Below the pieces are notes generated by a model. That model did not search any database, had not been told where the DNA came from, and saw only the letters and a program-made list of their open reading frames with translations. Below are positions 15,187-16,474 of a stretch of 16,474 nucleotides of DNA, in pieces. The DNA comes from Flavobacteriales bacterium CG18_big_fil_WC_8_21_14_2_50_32_9. GTDB taxonomy: Bacteria > Bacteroidota > Bacteroidia > Flavobacteriales_E > Vicingaceae. Made by a program: the position numbers and the translations under genes. The stretch lies in the NCBI GenBank assembly GCA_002770955.1, contig PCUH01000111.1:6946-23419 (forward strand), given 5' to 3'. Positions within the stretch are counted from its first letter, which is position 1, and every line of letters begins with the position of its first letter.

Positions 15187-16474
15187 TTGTCTTTTTCAGA
15201 AAAATATACCAAAGCATTTAAATACCTACTGCCTACACCATTTACCATTGCTGTAGTGCTTACCTTAGTTACTTTTTTTATTGTACTTTTTACTACCAAA
15301 CCAGATAATAACGGTTTTGCAGCTTATTCTTATGATGTGTTGCATTTTTGGGAACAAGGTTTTTGGGATAACGGATTGTTAGTTTTTGCTGTCCAAATGA
15401 TGTTGATGTTGGTGTTGGGGCATATACTGGCACTTACAAGACCATTTAATAGTTTAATTTTAATGGTGGTAAAACATTGTACTACCACAGCCAAAGCAGC
15501 TTTTTTAGTAACATTGTTAACGGTTTTAGTAAGCCTGTTTAATTGGGGATTAGGATTAATCTTCGGAGCTATTTTTGCCAGAAAAGTGGGTGAATATGCG
15601 AAACAACAACAACTGGCTATAAATTATCCGCTAATTGGAGCAGCAGGATATTCTGGTTTAATGGTTTGGCATGGCGGACTTTCAGGTTCGTCACTGGCAA
15701 AAGTAGCTGAAGATAATCATTTAAAAGAAATGATGGCAGGTATTTTTAATGAGTCGCAACTTGCACTATTGCCCAACAAAATCTCTTATGCCGAAACCGT
15801 TTGGTCGCCCATGAATATTATGGTAATGTTGATGGTAATTGTAATTTTACCGTTTGCTATGTTTTGGTTAGGAAAAAGAACAACAGCTGCTCAGTTTACA
15901 TTAACTACAGCTCGTAATAACGAAACAGAAACAGTAGATTTTACCACCCTTGAAGGAGCTGAAAAATTAGATTATTCCCGATTATTTTCCTTGTTTTTTG
16001 GAGGAGCTATTTTGTGCTATTTAGCGGTTAAAATTGCAATGGTGCATCATTTTAATGTGCTCGATTTCTTTACTCCCAACAATATTAATTTACTGCTTTT
16101 TGCGTTGGCAATTACATTGCATAAAAATTTTACAGCATTTTTATCTGCTTTGGATGAAGCAATTGTAGGAGCAGCAGGGATTTTAATCCAATTTCCGTTG
16201 TATTTCGGAATTATGGGTATGATGAAAAACAGTGGCTTAATAGCCGATATTGCTGATTTTTTTGTTTCCATATCCAATACGGTAACGTATCCTATTTATA
16301 CTTTTTTCAGTGCGGGCTTAATCAATGTTTTTGTGCCAAGTGGTGGCGGACAATGGGCGGTGCAAGGACCAATCATTGTTCAGGCAGCACAAGAAATAGG
16401 AGTTTCCTTACCCAAAAGTATTTTAGCCTTGGCTTATGGTGACCAGCTTACCAATATGTTGCAACCTTTTTGGG
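15187..16474 (+). CDS. atoE: Short-chain fatty acid transporter (AtoE family), 3' end cut by window
   Basis: An open frame of 429 codons runs off the window edge. It encodes an inner-membrane protein with roughly nine or more hydrophobic segments and the N-terminal phrase YLLPTPFTIAVVLTL, matching the family pattern of LP.PF..A..LTL. Further family features are NWGLGLIFGAIFAR, HGGLSGS, FVPSGGGQWAVQGP and DQLTNMLQPFW. These identify the TIGR00366/AtoE group, thought to take up short-chain fatty acids such as acetoacetate or butyrate. Family length is about 440 aa, so only some 20-40 residues are missing. No ATG stands near the 5' end: the frame has a stop at 15178-15180, and the first in-frame ATG is about 70 codons inside. 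TTG at 15187 is therefore the likely start. Ketone-body or acid-CoA genes may follow, outside the window. Confidence 0.88.
   Translation, partial: MSFSEKYTKAFKYLLPTPFTIAVVLTLVTFFIVLFTTKPDNNGFAAYSYDVLHFWEQGFWDNGLLVFAVQMMLMLVLGHILALTRPFNSLILMVVKHCTTTAKAAFLVTLLTVLVSLFNWGLGLIFGAIFARKVGEYAKQQQLAINYPLIGAAGYSGLMVWHGGLSGSSLAKVAEDNHLKEMMAGIFNESQLALLPNKISYAETVWSPMNIMVMLMVIVILPFAMFWLGKRTTAAQFTLTTARNNETETVDFTTLEGAEKLDYSRLFSLFFGGAILCYLAVKIAMVHHFNVLDFFTPNNINLLLFALAITLHKNFTAFLSALDEAIVGAAGILIQFPLYFGIMGMMKNSGLIADIADFFVSISNTVTYPIYTFFSAGLINVFVPSGGGQWAVQGPIIVQAAQEIGVSLPKSILALAYGDQLTNMLQPFW

Noticed and set aside
16047..16277. 76-codon open frame on the minus strand
   Set aside because: It is antisense to the AtoE-like transporter, whose membrane-protein frame explains the region.
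1..16474. CRISPR arrays, tRNA or rRNA genes, insertion sequences, phage or defence genes
   Set aside because: None was seen on reading both strands. All long open frames belong to ordinary metabolic or envelope families.

Overview
The window looks like a low-GC member of the Bacteroidota, probably of Flavobacteriales type. The evidence is a C-terminal type IX secretion sorting domain, a lipoprotein with an acidic segment after its cysteine, intergenic matches to the Bacteroidota -7 element TAnnTTTG, starts without Shine-Dalgarno motifs, and many secreted proteins with short Lys-rich signal peptides. All fourteen genes lie in familiar chromosomal contexts. I see no transposase, integrase, CRISPR array, phage gene, tRNA or rRNA.

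Layout. (1) 67-2063, plus strand: a TonB-type energy transducer overlaps folC (folylpolyglutamate/dihydrofolate synthase) by one base. (2) 2123-4168, minus: paaZ, the two-domain ring-opening enzyme of aerobic phenylacetate degradation, with no other paa gene in view. (3) 4257-10043, minus: a run of four envelope or secreted genes. Transcription order is a 725-aa M48 metalloprotease with a long C-terminal extension, a putative outer-membrane barrel protein, a 501-aa secreted protein of unknown function and a T9SS cargo protein. The first three are 19 and 28 bp apart. The cargo gene has its own likely -7 element and is followed by a clear hairpin terminator. (4) 10157-10697, minus: a cold-shock protein gene with a strong terminator and a recognisable promoter, preceded by a small uncharacterised 64-aa gene. 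(5) 10883-12631, plus: a secreted M61-family peptidase with a PDZ domain. (6) 12847-14192, plus: folA (dihydrofolate reductase) and a small lipoprotein. (7) 14249-15085, plus: an FMN-binding flavin-reductase-like protein, with a 33-bp palindrome just before its start and another just after its stop. (8) 15187 to the window edge, plus: a short-chain fatty acid transporter of the AtoE family, apparently starting at TTG and truncated by the window end.

Functional links: folC and folA both serve folate metabolism but are about 11 kb apart. PaaZ and the AtoE-like transporter both point to CoA-linked acid catabolism, although they are not adjacent. The M48 protease, barrel and secreted-protein cluster is the least explained part and the best candidate for an undescribed envelope module. 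The paired palindromes and degenerate GCG-phased short repeats in the intergenic spaces are the most interesting non-coding signals.
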